A DNA stretch of 64,000 nucleotides from CALJFL01 sp963669435 (GCA_963669435.1 OY770025.1:3348001-3412000), one strand, 5' to 3'. Numbered from the stretch's first letter, positions 1-8,543 are shown. Notes: a model not told the origin generated them from the sequence alone. Translations and numbers: made by a program.

Positions 1-40
1 CGTCGGTCTGTGGCGTTGGCGGCCAGTGTGTCCCTAGCCT

Positions 41-87
41 AGTGAATGACTCGGTGAATGGCTCGGTGAATGGCTCGGTGAATTGAG
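41..87. repeat. 12-bp tandem repeat upstream of response regulator
   Basis: A 12-base unit reading roughly GGTGAATGGCTC occurs about four times in a row (from 41, 53, 65 and a degenerate copy from 77). The unit is a multiple of three and the segment lies within 60 bases of the response-regulator start, so it could be a leader segment, regulator sites, or the tail of a repeat from the preceding gene outside the window. No function can be assigned. Confidence 0.6.
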
Positions 88-141
88 GGTGGGACGGAGG
101 CCATGCTACATTGTGCGGCGATTGCTCCGGGAGTGTTCACC

Positions 142-831
142 ATGGAAGTATTACTGGTCGAAGATGACGCCAGCGTCGGTGAGTTTATTCGTAATGAACT
201 CAACAGCGCGGGCCATCAGTGCGTGCATCGGCTGGACGGTGAGCAGGGCTTGCGCGAGGCACGCGAGCGGGAGTTTGACGTGATGATCATAGATCGCATG
301 CTGCCGCACCTTGATGGCCTGAGTTTGATCAAGATGCTGCGTAAGGAGGGGGTGCAGACACCGGTACTGGTGCTCAGCGCGCTGGGAGAGGTGGACGATC
401 GCGTGAGTGGATTACACAGTGGCGCCGATGACTATTTGACCAAGCCCTTTTCCATGGCGGAACTGCTGGCGCGCCTGGAGGTATTATACCGCCGGTCTAC
501 CCCCGCATCCGGTGATACGCCTATTGTGCTCGAGGTGGCGGATCTGCGCATGGACTTGCTGTCCAGGGAAGTGCATCGACAGGACGTGGAGGTAAATCTG
601 CAGCCCAGGGAGTACAAGCTGCTGGAGTACCTGATGCGTCATCCTGGGCAGGTCGTTACCCGGGCGATGTTGCTGGAGCATGTCTGGGGTTATCACTTCG
701 ATCCGCAGACCAACGTGATAGATGTGCATATTTCCCGCTTGCGCCAAAAAATCGACAAGGATTTTGATGCACCGCTGCTGAACACGGTACGGGGTGCAGG
801 TTACCGCCTGGGTTCCGCTGAAACGGGCTAG
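142..831 (+). CDS. OmpR/PhoB-family response regulator
   Basis: This is a DNA-binding response regulator of about 229 residues. The N-terminal receiver domain (about residues 1-115) shows the acidic pair in LLVEDD, the phospho-acceptor Asp51 in IIDRMLP and the conserved lysine in LTKPFS (about Lys101). The C-terminal winged helix (about 130-225) ends with the family signature of DVHISRLRQKID and RGAGYRLG. I chose the ATG at 142 because GGGAG sits 8 bases upstream and MEVLLVEDD is the usual family start; an in-frame ATG at 103 would add 13 unlikely residues. The sensor kinase begins a few bases downstream, so the two form one operon. It is closest in style to QseB/PmrA-type regulators; the signal is unknown. 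Confidence 0.93.
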   Translation: MEVLLVEDDASVGEFIRNELNSAGHQCVHRLDGEQGLREAREREFDVMIIDRMLPHLDGLSLIKMLRKEGVQTPVLVLSALGEVDDRVSGLHSGADDYLTKPFSMAELLARLEVLYRRSTPASGDTPIVLEVADLRMDLLSREVHRQDVEVNLQPREYKLLEYLMRHPGQVVTRAMLLEHVWGYHFDPQTNVIDVHISRLRQKIDKDFDAPLLNTVRGAGYRLGSAETG

Positions 832-839
832 CGTTGGGC

Positions 840-2249
840 ATGAAAGTCACGGCGGTCATCACCAGCCTTACCTTCCGCTACATGGCGCGCTATACCCTGG
901 CGCTGAGTACCACGGTATTCGTGTTACTTGCTGCCATGTATGCCTATTTCAGCTACAACTACCTGGGTGACCTCAGCGATTCCATCATCGAGGAACTGGA
1001 AACACTGGAGGTTATCTATCGCGGTCAGTCGATGCCGGGGGTACGCCAATACATCGACGACCAACTGGGTCAGCAGCAGACCGATCGCTTTTCCTACCTG
1101 GTCACCGACGCCCAGTCGCGCAAGGTAGCAGGCGATTTACCCCTGGGTTCCAGCTACAAGGAGTTTTCCGGCGGTTGGCTGGGGTTCGAGTTGGCGCTGT
1201 CCAATTGGGGTGAGACTGTCGACGTCGATTTCCTGGCCCGCCCCGCTGACCTGGGTGATGGTTACCGCGCGATTGTCGCCCACAGTTCAGAGGCGAGTTC
1301 CAGACACGTTAAAACCGTGTTCCGAACGCTGTTTATAGCAATGCTGGCGACGATAGTGCTGGGATTGGCGGGTGGTTATTTCAGCGCGGCCAAAATGCTG
1401 GACGGCATAGAGAGCCTGAATATGGACCTGGCAAGAATTGTGCGGACAAGCCCGGGTGAACGCCTGGATACCTCACAGCGCCGTGGCTATGTGCGGCAAT
1501 TGGCGATTGGCGTGAACAGCGTGCTCGCGCAAATGGAATCGCTGATGCAGGGCGTGAAACTGGTATCGGACAACATCGCCCATGATTTGCGCACGCCGCT
1601 AACACGTATGCGCAATAACCTGAGCCAGCTGACCAATGATATCGACGCCGATCAGCGCGAGTACGTCGATCGGATTATCCAGGAATGTGACGAATTGCTG
1701 GCGTCTTTCAATGGTTTGTTGAAGATTTCCGCGCTCGAGTCCGGCGCCCTGCATACGGGTGATGCCGAGGTTGACCTGGTGGTGTTGCTGAATGACGTGG
1801 TTGAGTTATACGAGCCGGTTGCCAGCGAAAAACAGATTCACTTACAGGTGGATCTCCCCCCCACGTTTCCATACCCGGGTGATCGCGACCTGTTGTTCCA
1901 GATGGCCGCCAACCTGATCGACAATAGCATTAAACACACGCCCGACGGAGGCAGCATTTCGGTCGCGTTGCATACCACGGGCACGGAAGGATGCACCCTG
2001 GTCTTCGGTGATTCCGGCCCCGGTATCCCCGCTTCAGATCGCAAGAACGTCTTTCGTCGGTTTTATCGCCTGGAGTCCAGTCGCAGCGAAAAGCCCGGAC
2101 ATGGTCTGGGTCTGAGCCTGGTACAAGCTATCGTGCAGTACCACCGCGGTTCGGTAAGCCTTGGCAGCAACAACCCCGGGCTGCGGGTGAAGGTGGATTT
2201 ACCCCTGGCAGCTACTCCAGCGACAAGTGATCCGTTGCAGGCGGCTTAG
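840..2249 (+). CDS. Sensor histidine kinase, partner of the upstream regulator
   Basis: This is a membrane sensor kinase of about 469 residues. One membrane segment lies near residues 15-40, a periplasmic sensor region of about 120 residues follows, and a second membrane segment lies near 160-185. After that come a HAMP-like linker and a HisKA domain with the phospho-acceptor His248 in NIAHDLRTPLTRMRNN. The ATPase domain has N box NLIDNSIKH, GDSGPGIP and GHGLGLSLV. It starts 8 bases after the regulator stop; a TTG at 834 is an alternative start. The gene runs convergent into the next gene and overlaps its 3' end by 38 bases. Nothing in the sensor region identifies the ligand. Confidence 0.92.
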   Translation: MKVTAVITSLTFRYMARYTLALSTTVFVLLAAMYAYFSYNYLGDLSDSIIEELETLEVIYRGQSMPGVRQYIDDQLGQQQTDRFSYLVTDAQSRKVAGDLPLGSSYKEFSGGWLGFELALSNWGETVDVDFLARPADLGDGYRAIVAHSSEASSRHVKTVFRTLFIAMLATIVLGLAGGYFSAAKMLDGIESLNMDLARIVRTSPGERLDTSQRRGYVRQLAIGVNSVLAQMESLMQGVKLVSDNIAHDLRTPLTRMRNNLSQLTNDIDADQREYVDRIIQECDELLASFNGLLKISALESGALHTGDAEVDLVVLLNDVVELYEPVASEKQIHLQVDLPPTFPYPGDRDLLFQMAANLIDNSIKHTPDGGSISVALHTTGTEGCTLVFGDSGPGIPASDRKNVFRRFYRLESSRSEKPGHGLGLSLVQAIVQYHRGSVSLGSNNPGLRVKVDLPLAATPATSDPLQAA

Positions 2250-2934
2250 GTTTTTCCTGGTCCCGGTACTTTTCCTCGAGCATGTCGGCGCCGTGCTCCG
2301 CCAGTTCCAGCTCTGACAGGTCCACCGCCGGGGCCGCCGAAGGCTCGGGTGTACAGTCGCTAAAGTCCGTACCTTCCGGTGTCAGAGCAATGTTGCTCGT
2401 ATCTGGCGCGTCGGGTATTGGCCCCGTGTCCAGGTTGGGAATATCGTCACCGACATCGCCCATGCTCAGGTGGTCTGTGTCCGGCGCGGCAGGGGGGGCG
2501 GGCGGTTCTTCGGACAGGCGTTCACCCGTTGCAGCCAGAGATAAGGCCGAGGTATCCACCTCCAGCACTTCCGGCTCAGCTCGTTCCTCGGGTCTCAGCA
2601 CATCGGCCCCAGCGGGGGCAAGATCAAATTCGCCTTCTTCGGTGGTCGCGGCAGTTGTCTCGCCAGCCGGCGTATCCACTGGCGGGGTGGGTGGGGCGGC
2701 CGCTTCGGCGGCCCGGATTACCGGTTTGGCACCCGCCTTTTTCATCGCCTGCTGGTACTTGAGGGCTGTATCCTTGTCGCAATTCCGCTTGATCAGCTGC
2801 GGGGAGCCGCTGAATAGTTTGTCCAGTGTCGTATCGTCGGCCTTGAACAGTTTCGCTAGCTGCAGGCGCACCTGGGCAATGTCGTGGCCTTCCAGTACTT
2901 GCCCGGAAAAGTAGATGTTGTAGCGCTCTTCCAT
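2212..2934 (-). CDS. Hypothetical acidic protein with conserved N-terminal domain
   Basis: About 240 residues. The first 80 residues form a conserved-looking domain (YNIYFSGQVLEGHD, then LAKLFKADD, LFSGSPQLIKR, and KYQQAMKKAGA). Similar segments are known at the N-terminus of otherwise unrelated gammaproteobacterial proteins. The remainder is acidic, rich in proline, alanine and glutamate, low in complexity and probably disordered. No signal peptide or membrane segment is visible. I chose the ATG at 2934 because a GGGGG run lies 8 bases upstream; ATGs at 2940 and 2964 are possible. It is convergent with the sensor kinase and the two ends overlap by 38 bases. No function is assigned. Confidence 0.7.
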   Translation of the reverse strand: MEERYNIYFSGQVLEGHDIAQVRLQLAKLFKADDTTLDKLFSGSPQLIKRNCDKDTALKYQQAMKKAGAKPVIRAAEAAAPPTPPVDTPAGETTAATTEEGEFDLAPAGADVLRPEERAEPEVLEVDTSALSLAATGERLSEEPPAPPAAPDTDHLSMGDVGDDIPNLDTGPIPDAPDTSNIALTPEGTDFSDCTPEPSAAPAVDLSELELAEHGADMLEEKYRDQEKPKPPATDHLSLE

Positions 2935-2958
2935 GCTCATTGCCCCCTGTCTTTTGTA

Positions 2959-3107
2959 GGGCACCTCTGAGTACTACGGTAATACCTCAGCGGAGTCTTA
3001 GCAACCTTTTGGCAAGGCGAGTCGCGAAGGTCAATGCTGGTTGTCATTGACGAGCGGCTCAACGCAGACCAAAGCCTGAGGCATCACCGTAGTACTCAGA
3101 GGTGCCC
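2959..3107. repeat. Long inverted repeat flanking a dispersed element
   Basis: Positions 2959-2980 and 3086-3107 are exact reverse complements (22 bp). They extend inward imperfectly over CCTCAG/CTGAGG and enclose about 105 bases. The enclosed DNA contains the dispersed 43-nt element at 3008-3050. The whole lies between two divergent genes. This geometry fits a small non-autonomous mobile element (MITE/REP-like) or a structured RNA; no transposase is nearby. Confidence 0.75.
3008..3050 (+). repeat. Dispersed intergenic repeat, copy A
   Basis: This 43-nt segment matches the reverse complement of 8544-8586 at 40 of 43 positions. It contains a perfect small stem, TCAATG with CATTGA around an 8-base loop. 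In this copy an outer arm, GAGTCGC with GCGGCTC (one G-T pair), can extend the hairpin. Both copies are intergenic. It is neither coding nor any RNA family I recognise. Confidence 0.75.
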
Positions 3108-3199
3108 CCGTATATGCCGCTGTCAAAGAGCAACCAAGTCGCCACCAAATCGCCACTACACGCCCCTTGGTTACAGTGGCCCGGCAGCAGCGCCTCGGC

Positions 3200-3205
3200 T
3201 ATAAT
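3200..3205 (+). promoter_or_regulatory. Consensus -10 element ahead of bolA-trhO
   Basis: A perfect TATAAT lies 25 bases before the BolA-family start codon. The -35 region at 17 bases spacing is poor, so the leader would be very short or an activator may help. Confidence 0.5.
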
Positions 3206-3229
3206 CGCGCCGCAACTTTCGAGGTCACC

Positions 3230-3541
3230 ATGTCCATCCAATCCCAGATAGAGCACCGCCTTTCAGAGCTTCTTGCTCCGAGTTACCTCTCCGTCGAAAA
3301 CGAGAGCCACCAGCACAATGTGCCACCCGATTCCGAGACCCATTTTAAGGTAGTGGCGGTGAGTACTGCTTTTGAGGGCAAACGCCAGGTAGCGCGGCAT
3401 CAGATGATTTATGGCGCGCTGCGCGAAGAGTTGGCAGGACCTGTACACGCATTGGCATTACACACTTATGCCCCTGATGAGTGGCAGCAGCGGGAAGGCG
3501 GTGCGCCACAATCGCCCGATTGTCGCGGCGGTGGTGTATGA
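3230..3541 (+). CDS. BolA-family protein
   Basis: A 103-residue BolA-like protein. The family core is visible as residues SVENESHQHNVPPDSETHFKVV, followed by AFEGKRQVARHQMIYGALREEL and the ALALHTYAPDEW ending. The conserved histidine-containing segments (NESHQH, VARHQ) are where BolA proteins bind a glutaredoxin-held [2Fe-2S] cluster; family members act in iron homeostasis and as regulators. The ATG at 3230 has GAGG 5 bases upstream. The stop codon overlaps the start of trhO in an ATGA arrangement, so the two are translationally coupled. The last 10 residues are low complexity. Confidence 0.92.
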   Translation: MSIQSQIEHRLSELLAPSYLSVENESHQHNVPPDSETHFKVVAVSTAFEGKRQVARHQMIYGALREELAGPVHALALHTYAPDEWQQREGGAPQSPDCRGGGV

Positions 3542-4515
3542 CCCTCAAGGCGACGCCTAACAGCGGTGTGGTGGTTGCGGCGCTTTACCAGTTTGTTTCC
3601 CTGCCTGACTTTCAGGAACTGCGCGAGCCGTTACTCGAAGTGTGTCAGCGCGCCGGTACACGCGGTACCTTGTTGCTCGCCAAAGAGGGCATTAATGGCA
3701 CCATTGCGGGCAGTCGCGAGGGCATCGATACGGTAGTGGCGTTTCTCCGTGATGATGAGCGATTGGCAGGCCTGGAGACCAAAGAATCCTACGACGACCA
3801 CATGCCGTTTTATCGCATGAAGGTCAAACTCAAAAAAGAAATTGTCACCATGGGGGTTGAGGGAATTGACCCCAACGAATCCGTGGGTACTTATGTAAAA
3901 CCCCGTGATTGGAACGCGGTAATCTCGGACCCCGAGGTGCTACTGATTGATACTCGCAATGACTACGAAGTTGAGATCGGTACCTTTCAGGACGCCTTAG
4001 ACCCTCACACGACAACGTTTCGCGAGTTTCCCGCCTACGTGCGCGAACACCTGGACCCGAAAAAACAGAAGAAAGTGGCCATGTTTTGTACCGGGGGTAT
4101 TCGCTGCGAAAAAGCGTCGGCGTTCATGTTAAAGGAGGGCTTCGAAGAGGTTTATCACCTCGAAGGCGGCATCCTGAAGTACCTGGAAGAAGTGCCTGAG
4201 CAGGAAAGTACCTGGCGGGGAGAGTGTTTTGTCTTCGATAATCGCGTTGCGGTGAATCATCGATTGGAGAAGGGTCAGTACGATCAGTGCTATGGCTGCC
4301 GCCACCCCATTACCGAACAGGATAAGCTGTCAGATAAGTACCAACGCGGGGTTTGCTGCCCAGGGTGTTTCGACTCCCTCACCGAAGATCAGCGCACTCG
4401 ATTTGCTGAACGCCAGAAGCAGATCGAGCTGGCGGCGCAACGGGGTGAAACCCATGTTGGGGCAGAGCCTCCTGCAAGACAGCAGCCGCATCCCGAACAG
4501 GGCGAGGGTTATTGA
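3538..4515 (+). CDS. trhO: tRNA uridine(34) hydroxylase TrhO
   Basis: A 325-residue YceA/TrhO-family protein, which makes 5-hydroxyuridine at tRNA position 34 using molecular oxygen. It has the N-terminal acylphosphatase-like domain (LLLAKEGINGTIAG) and the middle rhodanese domain with VLLIDTRNDYE and the active cysteine loop MFCTGGIRCEKAS. A cysteine-rich C-terminal segment (CYGCRHP, CCPGCF) follows. The start overlaps the BolA stop by ATGA, which decides the start codon. The length is normal for the family, apart from a short polar tail. Confidence 0.96.
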   Translation: MTLKATPNSGVVVAALYQFVSLPDFQELREPLLEVCQRAGTRGTLLLAKEGINGTIAGSREGIDTVVAFLRDDERLAGLETKESYDDHMPFYRMKVKLKKEIVTMGVEGIDPNESVGTYVKPRDWNAVISDPEVLLIDTRNDYEVEIGTFQDALDPHTTTFREFPAYVREHLDPKKQKKVAMFCTGGIRCEKASAFMLKEGFEEVYHLEGGILKYLEEVPEQESTWRGECFVFDNRVAVNHRLEKGQYDQCYGCRHPITEQDKLSDKYQRGVCCPGCFDSLTEDQRTRFAERQKQIELAAQRGETHVGAEPPARQQPHPEQGEGY

Positions 4516-4528
4516 GCCGGTACTCGGA

Positions 4529-5317
4529 TTAGTGAAGATAAAGATTTAAGGCCGAGCGAAAGCGTGCCACCGGCACAAACGTACTGATTCCCTCGCTGTT
4601 GCCCTCAGAGATAACTCCCGCAAAGTGGGGTACACCGCTCTCAGAATATTGGATAACAGCGCCCCCCGACGCGCCCTTGTAGGCCTGGCAATCGCTGTGA
4701 GTGCTGTACTCATTGGTGTCCAATGCACGACACCCGGTGTGATAAGTTAGGGCCTTACCGTTGTCACCCAGCCCGGTATCCCGCGAATAGCCGGCCATTA
4801 CCAGGGGGTCGCCATAACCGGGATTGGTCTTTGCGGGTATCAGGCCCAATGGTTGTCTGGGCCGAGGATTGCGTTCCACCAGTTTTAGTATGGCCCAGTC
4901 AGCATGCATGCCACCGCCGTCGACGATCGGGCGAACCTCCATTACCGTATCCCCGTTCTCATAGGCCTCCAATGTGAAAGTAATGGTCTGGCTCAGATCC
5001 CGGTAGGATTCCAGGCAGTGCCACGCTGTGACTACTATGGAAGCGCGTTTACCGGCCGGGCTAATGAGTGTTGCACTGCAGTTTTCGCGGTGATGTACAC
5101 GTCGTCCATTGTCGTAGCGTATACCCGGAACCGCCAGTCGCCCAACAGACTGCAACCATGGTGGTGATGCCGCGCTGGCCGCCAGTCGTTTCTCAGTGAC
5201 CTCGCCTTCAGCAGAGGCGCCAGCCGTCAACCACAGCGTCCACACCATTGCGGTCAGCGCCATTGCTGCGCTGCGGCTGAACTGGTACCTGCCGACAGTG
5301 AGTAAGTTATTGGCCAT
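4529..5317 (-). CDS. Secreted trypsin-like serine protease
   Basis: A 262-residue chymotrypsin-fold protease. An N-terminal signal peptide (hydrophobic core about residues 17-33, likely cleavage after ASA near residue 36) sends it to the periplasm or outside. The catalytic triad is visible: His100 in VVTAWHC, Asp140 in HADWAILKL and Ser217 in KGASGGAV. Paired cysteines (C80/C101 and C196/C210) would make the usual disulfides. It is convergent with trhO, with a 13-base gap. The substrate cannot be predicted; it resembles bacterial trypsin-like V8/GluV8 relatives rather than the DegP family, having no PDZ domain. Confidence 0.9.
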   Translation of the reverse strand: MANNLLTVGRYQFSRSAAMALTAMVWTLWLTAGASAEGEVTEKRLAASAASPPWLQSVGRLAVPGIRYDNGRRVHHRENCSATLISPAGKRASIVVTAWHCLESYRDLSQTITFTLEAYENGDTVMEVRPIVDGGGMHADWAILKLVERNPRPRQPLGLIPAKTNPGYGDPLVMAGYSRDTGLGDNGKALTYHTGCRALDTNEYSTHSDCQAYKGASGGAVIQYSESGVPHFAGVISEGNSEGISTFVPVARFRSALNLYLH

Positions 5318-5362
5318 GTTCCGTTGGTCTGGCAGGCCCCTTTGGGCTGTGCACTGTAGCTA

Positions 5363-5392
5363 TGGATAAATGGAGTGGCTAACAGTAATCAA
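5363..5392 (-). promoter_or_regulatory. Probable sigma-70 promoter of the protease gene
   Basis: On the minus strand TTGATT (5392-5387) is followed after 18 bases by TATCCA (5368-5363), about 45 bases before the protease start codon. Confidence 0.4.
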
Positions 5393-5470
5393 GATCCGCT
5401 CGCGGTGCCACTGTAAGTCACGGTATGTTCGACTTTATCGGCCCCGGCCAGAGTTTCTGCATGCCCGTAG

Positions 5471-5498
5471 TTGACTCCCCAGCAGACCACGCTAGTGT
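5471..5498 (+). promoter_or_regulatory. Probable sigma-70 promoter of the GST gene
   Basis: TTGACT (5471-5476) and TAGTGT (5493-5498) are separated by 16 bases and lie just before the GST start. The -10 is weak. Confidence 0.4.
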
Positions 5499-5528
5499 GT
5501 TACCTCTCTTCTACCGGACGAGGTGTGT

Positions 5529-6197
5529 ATGACTGACGTACAGCTGATCATAGGTAACCGAAATTATTCCAGTTGGTCACTGCGCGCCTGGCTGGCGCTT
5601 CGCAAGAGTGGCGCCGAGTTTGAAACTGTTTTGCTACCGCTGGATACACCGGAGTTTTTTGACAAGATCGGTGATTACTCTCCCACGGGCAGGGTGCCCG
5701 TGCTGTGGCATGATGGTGTGTGTATCTGGGATTCATTCGCGATCGCCGAGTATGTGAATGAAACCTTTGCTGGTGGCCAGCTCTGGCCCGAAGATGCTGC
5801 CAGTCGCGCGATGGGTCGCTCCATGTGTGCCGAGATGCACAGCAGTTTTCCCGAGATTCGCAACCGCATGCCGATGAACTGCCGTGCTCGCCAGCGCATT
5901 ATTGAAACTGATGATGCCTTACAGCAGGAATTGGAGCGCGTGTGGACGTTGTGGTTAGACAGCTTGACGATTCACAGTGACGCCGGGCCCTGGTTGCTGG
6001 GTAACTTCAGTATCGCGGACGCCATGTTTGCTCCCGTGGTTTTACGCTTCCGAGGCTATAAAGTGGATCTGCCGGCGGACATTCAGGCCTACTGCGACCA
6101 TGTACTCGCCGATGATCATCTCGGCGAATGGCTTGATGGCGCAGCGCAGGAAAACTGGATCGTCGAGGCCGATGAGGCAGGCGTAGACGCTGAGTAA
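5529..6197 (+). CDS. Glutathione S-transferase family protein
   Basis: A 222-residue cytosolic GST. The N-terminal thioredoxin-like domain begins LIIGNRNYSSWSLRAWLAL, where the serine pair after NY matches the catalytic Ser of zeta/YfcF-like GSTs. The cis-proline motif GRVPVLWHDG and IWDSFAIAEYVNE (the glutathione gamma-glutamyl contact) follow. The helical C-terminal domain has GNFSIADAMFAPVVLRF. The ATG at 5529 is preceded by ACGAGG at 5 bases; a GTG two codons earlier is in frame. The following transporter gene starts 5 bases after the stop. The substrate is unknown. Confidence 0.93.
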   Translation: MTDVQLIIGNRNYSSWSLRAWLALRKSGAEFETVLLPLDTPEFFDKIGDYSPTGRVPVLWHDGVCIWDSFAIAEYVNETFAGGQLWPEDAASRAMGRSMCAEMHSSFPEIRNRMPMNCRARQRIIETDDALQQELERVWTLWLDSLTIHSDAGPWLLGNFSIADAMFAPVVLRFRGYKVDLPADIQAYCDHVLADDHLGEWLDGAAQENWIVEADEAGVDAE

Positions 6198-6202
6198 GCG
6201 AG

Positions 6203-6925
6203 GTGCCGGAACTCTATCTGATCCCCATCGCTTTTTTTACCTCCTGCCTGGCGGGAGTGATTGGCATGGGCGGCGGCGTTTTGTTAATCGCCATGATGCC
6301 GGGCCTGATACCGCCGGCGGCCATCATACCGCTCCACGCTTTGACACAACTGGCCAGCAACGGCTCCCGTGCGGTATTCGGCCGCTCGCATATTGATTGG
6401 GGGTTGGTGCTGCCCATACTGGTTGGGGCCATTGCGGGAGCACTGGTGGGCGGCGGCGTCTATATCAATCTCAACCTGCAATGGCTGCCTGCCATTATCG
6501 GTGTGTTCATCCTGGTCATCACCTGGGTACCCTTACCTCAACCCCGGGGAGGGGGCCGCGCGGCCCTGATGGTACTGGGCTTCTACCAGACTGGCATTGG
6601 CATGCTGGCTGGCGCCACCGGCCCACTGGGTGGCGCCGTACTGGCGCGCCACAATACTCAGCGCGATTGGCTGGTGGTGAATACCGCGGTCTACATGAGT
6701 ATCAACCATGTCCTGAAGGTGCTGGCCTTCGTTGCCCTCGGCTTCAGTTTCGCACCCTGGTTATTGTTGATCGCAGGAATGATTGTCGCCAGTGTGGTCG
6801 GCAGTTGGATGGGTACGCACCTGCGTCGTCACGTCCCGCAGGTAAACTTTGAACGTTGGTTCAAGATACTGGTCACCGTGCTGGCACTGCGAATGATTGG
6901 CTTGCCACTCGTACAACAGGTTTGA
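6203..6925 (+). CDS. TauE/SafE (TSUP) family permease
   Basis: A 240-residue inner-membrane protein of the TSUP family, whose members export sulfite, sulfoacetate or related organic anions. About seven hydrophobic segments are visible. The family's two half repeats start LIPIAFFTSCLAGVIGMGGG and, in the second half, LGFYQTGIGMLAGATGPLGG. The start is a GTG immediately downstream of the GST stop, so it is likely co-translated. The ligand is unknown. Confidence 0.88.
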   Translation: MPELYLIPIAFFTSCLAGVIGMGGGVLLIAMMPGLIPPAAIIPLHALTQLASNGSRAVFGRSHIDWGLVLPILVGAIAGALVGGGVYINLNLQWLPAIIGVFILVITWVPLPQPRGGGRAALMVLGFYQTGIGMLAGATGPLGGAVLARHNTQRDWLVVNTAVYMSINHVLKVLAFVALGFSFAPWLLLIAGMIVASVVGSWMGTHLRRHVPQVNFERWFKILVTVLALRMIGLPLVQQV

Positions 6926-6932
6926 CGCGCCA

Positions 6933-7832
6933 ATGCAATCGTCTACCTCCGCTTTTCTCGATCGACACAAGGGAGCGATCAACGGAGTAACCTCTTATCT
7001 GATCTGGGGCTTTGCGGCGCTCTATTGGGTACACCTTGATACCGTTGATACCCGGGATGTGCTCGCCCACCGGGCAGTCTGGACGGCTCCCACGGTGGCT
7101 CTACTGCTTTTGTTTGGGCGGCGCCTGCTCGCGGCGATTGCCTTGCTTCGGCAGCCGCGCACGCTGGCTATTGTCGCCTGTGCCGCTGCGCTCAGCGCCA
7201 GCAATTGGGGTATTTTCCTCTGGGCGATTGCCAATGAGCAGGCCACCGAAGCCAGCCTGGGCTATTTTTTGTTGCCACTGCTCAATATTGTTATTGGCAT
7301 GACACTGTTCGGTGAACGCATCGATAACAGTCAGAAACTGGGTGTGGCTTTCGCCGTGCTCGCGGTGCTGGTGCAAGTCGTGTATTTCCGCGGACTGCCG
7401 CTGGTAGCACTGGGGCTCGCCCTGACTTTCGGCCTTTACGGTGCGATTCGTAAGAAAGTGTCGATTGAATCCATGGAGGGCCTGTTCCTGGAGTCCTTGA
7501 TGATGGTGCCATTCGCCCTGGCCTGGCTGGTGATTCGCGACGGTGGGGGGCTGGGCACCGGCAGCCTGACCGTCGACCTGTTACTGATCGGGTCCGGGCT
7601 GTTCAGCGCGATACCGCTGCTGTGCTATGTCACCGCCAGCCGCCTTATGCCTTTGACTGCGCTGGGGCTGGTTTTCTATATTGGCCCGACAGCCCAGTTG
7701 TTTGTGGCAGTGGTTGTTTTTGGTGAAAGCATGTTACCCGTGCAGGCGCTGGCTTTTGCCCTGGTGTGGATTGGGTTGCTACTTGTTGCCGCCGACAACT
7801 TTCGCCGGGCCCGCCGTTACCCCCGTCGGTGA
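6933..7832 (+). CDS. rarD: RarD-type EamA/DMT-superfamily transporter
   Basis: A 299-residue inner-membrane protein with about ten transmembrane helices. It matches the RarD (chloramphenicol-sensitive) branch: GVTSYLIWGFAALYWVHL near the N-terminus, then ALSASNWGIFLWAIANEQATEASLGYF and FYIGPTAQLFVAV. The ATG at 6933 is chosen over the in-frame ATG at 6897, which lies inside the previous gene. It follows the TSUP gene with an 7-base gap and probably shares its transcript. The transported solute is unknown. Confidence 0.9.
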   Translation: MQSSTSAFLDRHKGAINGVTSYLIWGFAALYWVHLDTVDTRDVLAHRAVWTAPTVALLLLFGRRLLAAIALLRQPRTLAIVACAAALSASNWGIFLWAIANEQATEASLGYFLLPLLNIVIGMTLFGERIDNSQKLGVAFAVLAVLVQVVYFRGLPLVALGLALTFGLYGAIRKKVSIESMEGLFLESLMMVPFALAWLVIRDGGGLGTGSLTVDLLLIGSGLFSAIPLLCYVTASRLMPLTALGLVFYIGPTAQLFVAVVVFGESMLPVQALAFALVWIGLLLVAADNFRRARRYPRR

Positions 7833-7864
7833 CATACACCAACCTGTTGCTCTAAGAGAAGCCT

Positions 7865-8533
7865 ATGTCATTGCGAAACCTGTTGCTCTTGTTCGGACTG
7901 TTGGCCGCCTGCAGTTCTGGCGCCGAGCGGGAAGAGCCCGCGCCGTTTCTGCCAGACCAGAGACCGCTCGCCCAGACCCTGGTCTATGAATGTCTCGGTT
8001 ACGAGTTTGTGGCTCGCGTGGGTCCGGGAGAGATGGCGGTATGGCTCGAAGATGAGTACCTGGTGCTCTCCCAGGTGCGCAGCGCCTCCGGCGTAAAGTA
8101 CGAAGAAGGCGATGTCATTTTCTGGACCAAGGGCGAAGACGCCACTTTGTTCCTGCGCGGGCAGCGCTATGGAGAGTGCCAGTTGAATCCGGCGCGGGCG
8201 CCCTGGGAAGATGCGCGCCGGCGGGGAGTGGATTTTCGAAGCGTCGGCAATGAGCCGGGCTGGGTGCTGGAAATACAGGATGACAAGCAGCTGTTGTTTG
8301 TGGGCGACTATGGCATGAACCGGATCATGATCCCTGACCCCGGTGCCCAGGCGGTCGACGGGGGGCGCGTGTACCATGCCGTCACCGAGGCAAACGAACT
8401 CATTGTTGCGATCGATGGGCAGGAGTGTCGGGACTCCATGAGCGGTGAGACCTTTCCAAGAAGCGTCACTGTCACGGTGAATGGCAAGATGCTTAGCGGC
8501 TGTGGTATGGATCTGGATAATCCGTGGGAGTAG
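7865..8533 (+). CDS. Lipoprotein with MliC-like domain and COG3650-like C-terminal domain
   Basis: A 222-residue lipoprotein. The signal peptide ends in the lipobox LLAAC, so Cys16 should be lipidated. Residues about 40-105 (YECLGYEFVARV to LFLRGQRYGECQL) resemble the MliC/PliC domain that inhibits C-type lysozyme. Residues about 120-222 (FRSVGNEPGWVLEI, then CRDSMSGETFPRSVTVTVNG and LSGCG) match the conserved domain found in many gammaproteobacterial lipoproteins (COG3650). It probably sits in the outer membrane facing the periplasm. The lysozyme-inhibitor role is inferred from the family. Confidence 0.85.
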   Translation: MSLRNLLLLFGLLAACSSGAEREEPAPFLPDQRPLAQTLVYECLGYEFVARVGPGEMAVWLEDEYLVLSQVRSASGVKYEEGDVIFWTKGEDATLFLRGQRYGECQLNPARAPWEDARRRGVDFRSVGNEPGWVLEIQDDKQLLFVGDYGMNRIMIPDPGAQAVDGGRVYHAVTEANELIVAIDGQECRDSMSGETFPRSVTVTVNGKMLSGCGMDLDNPWE

Positions 8534-8543
8534 GTTGAACGCA

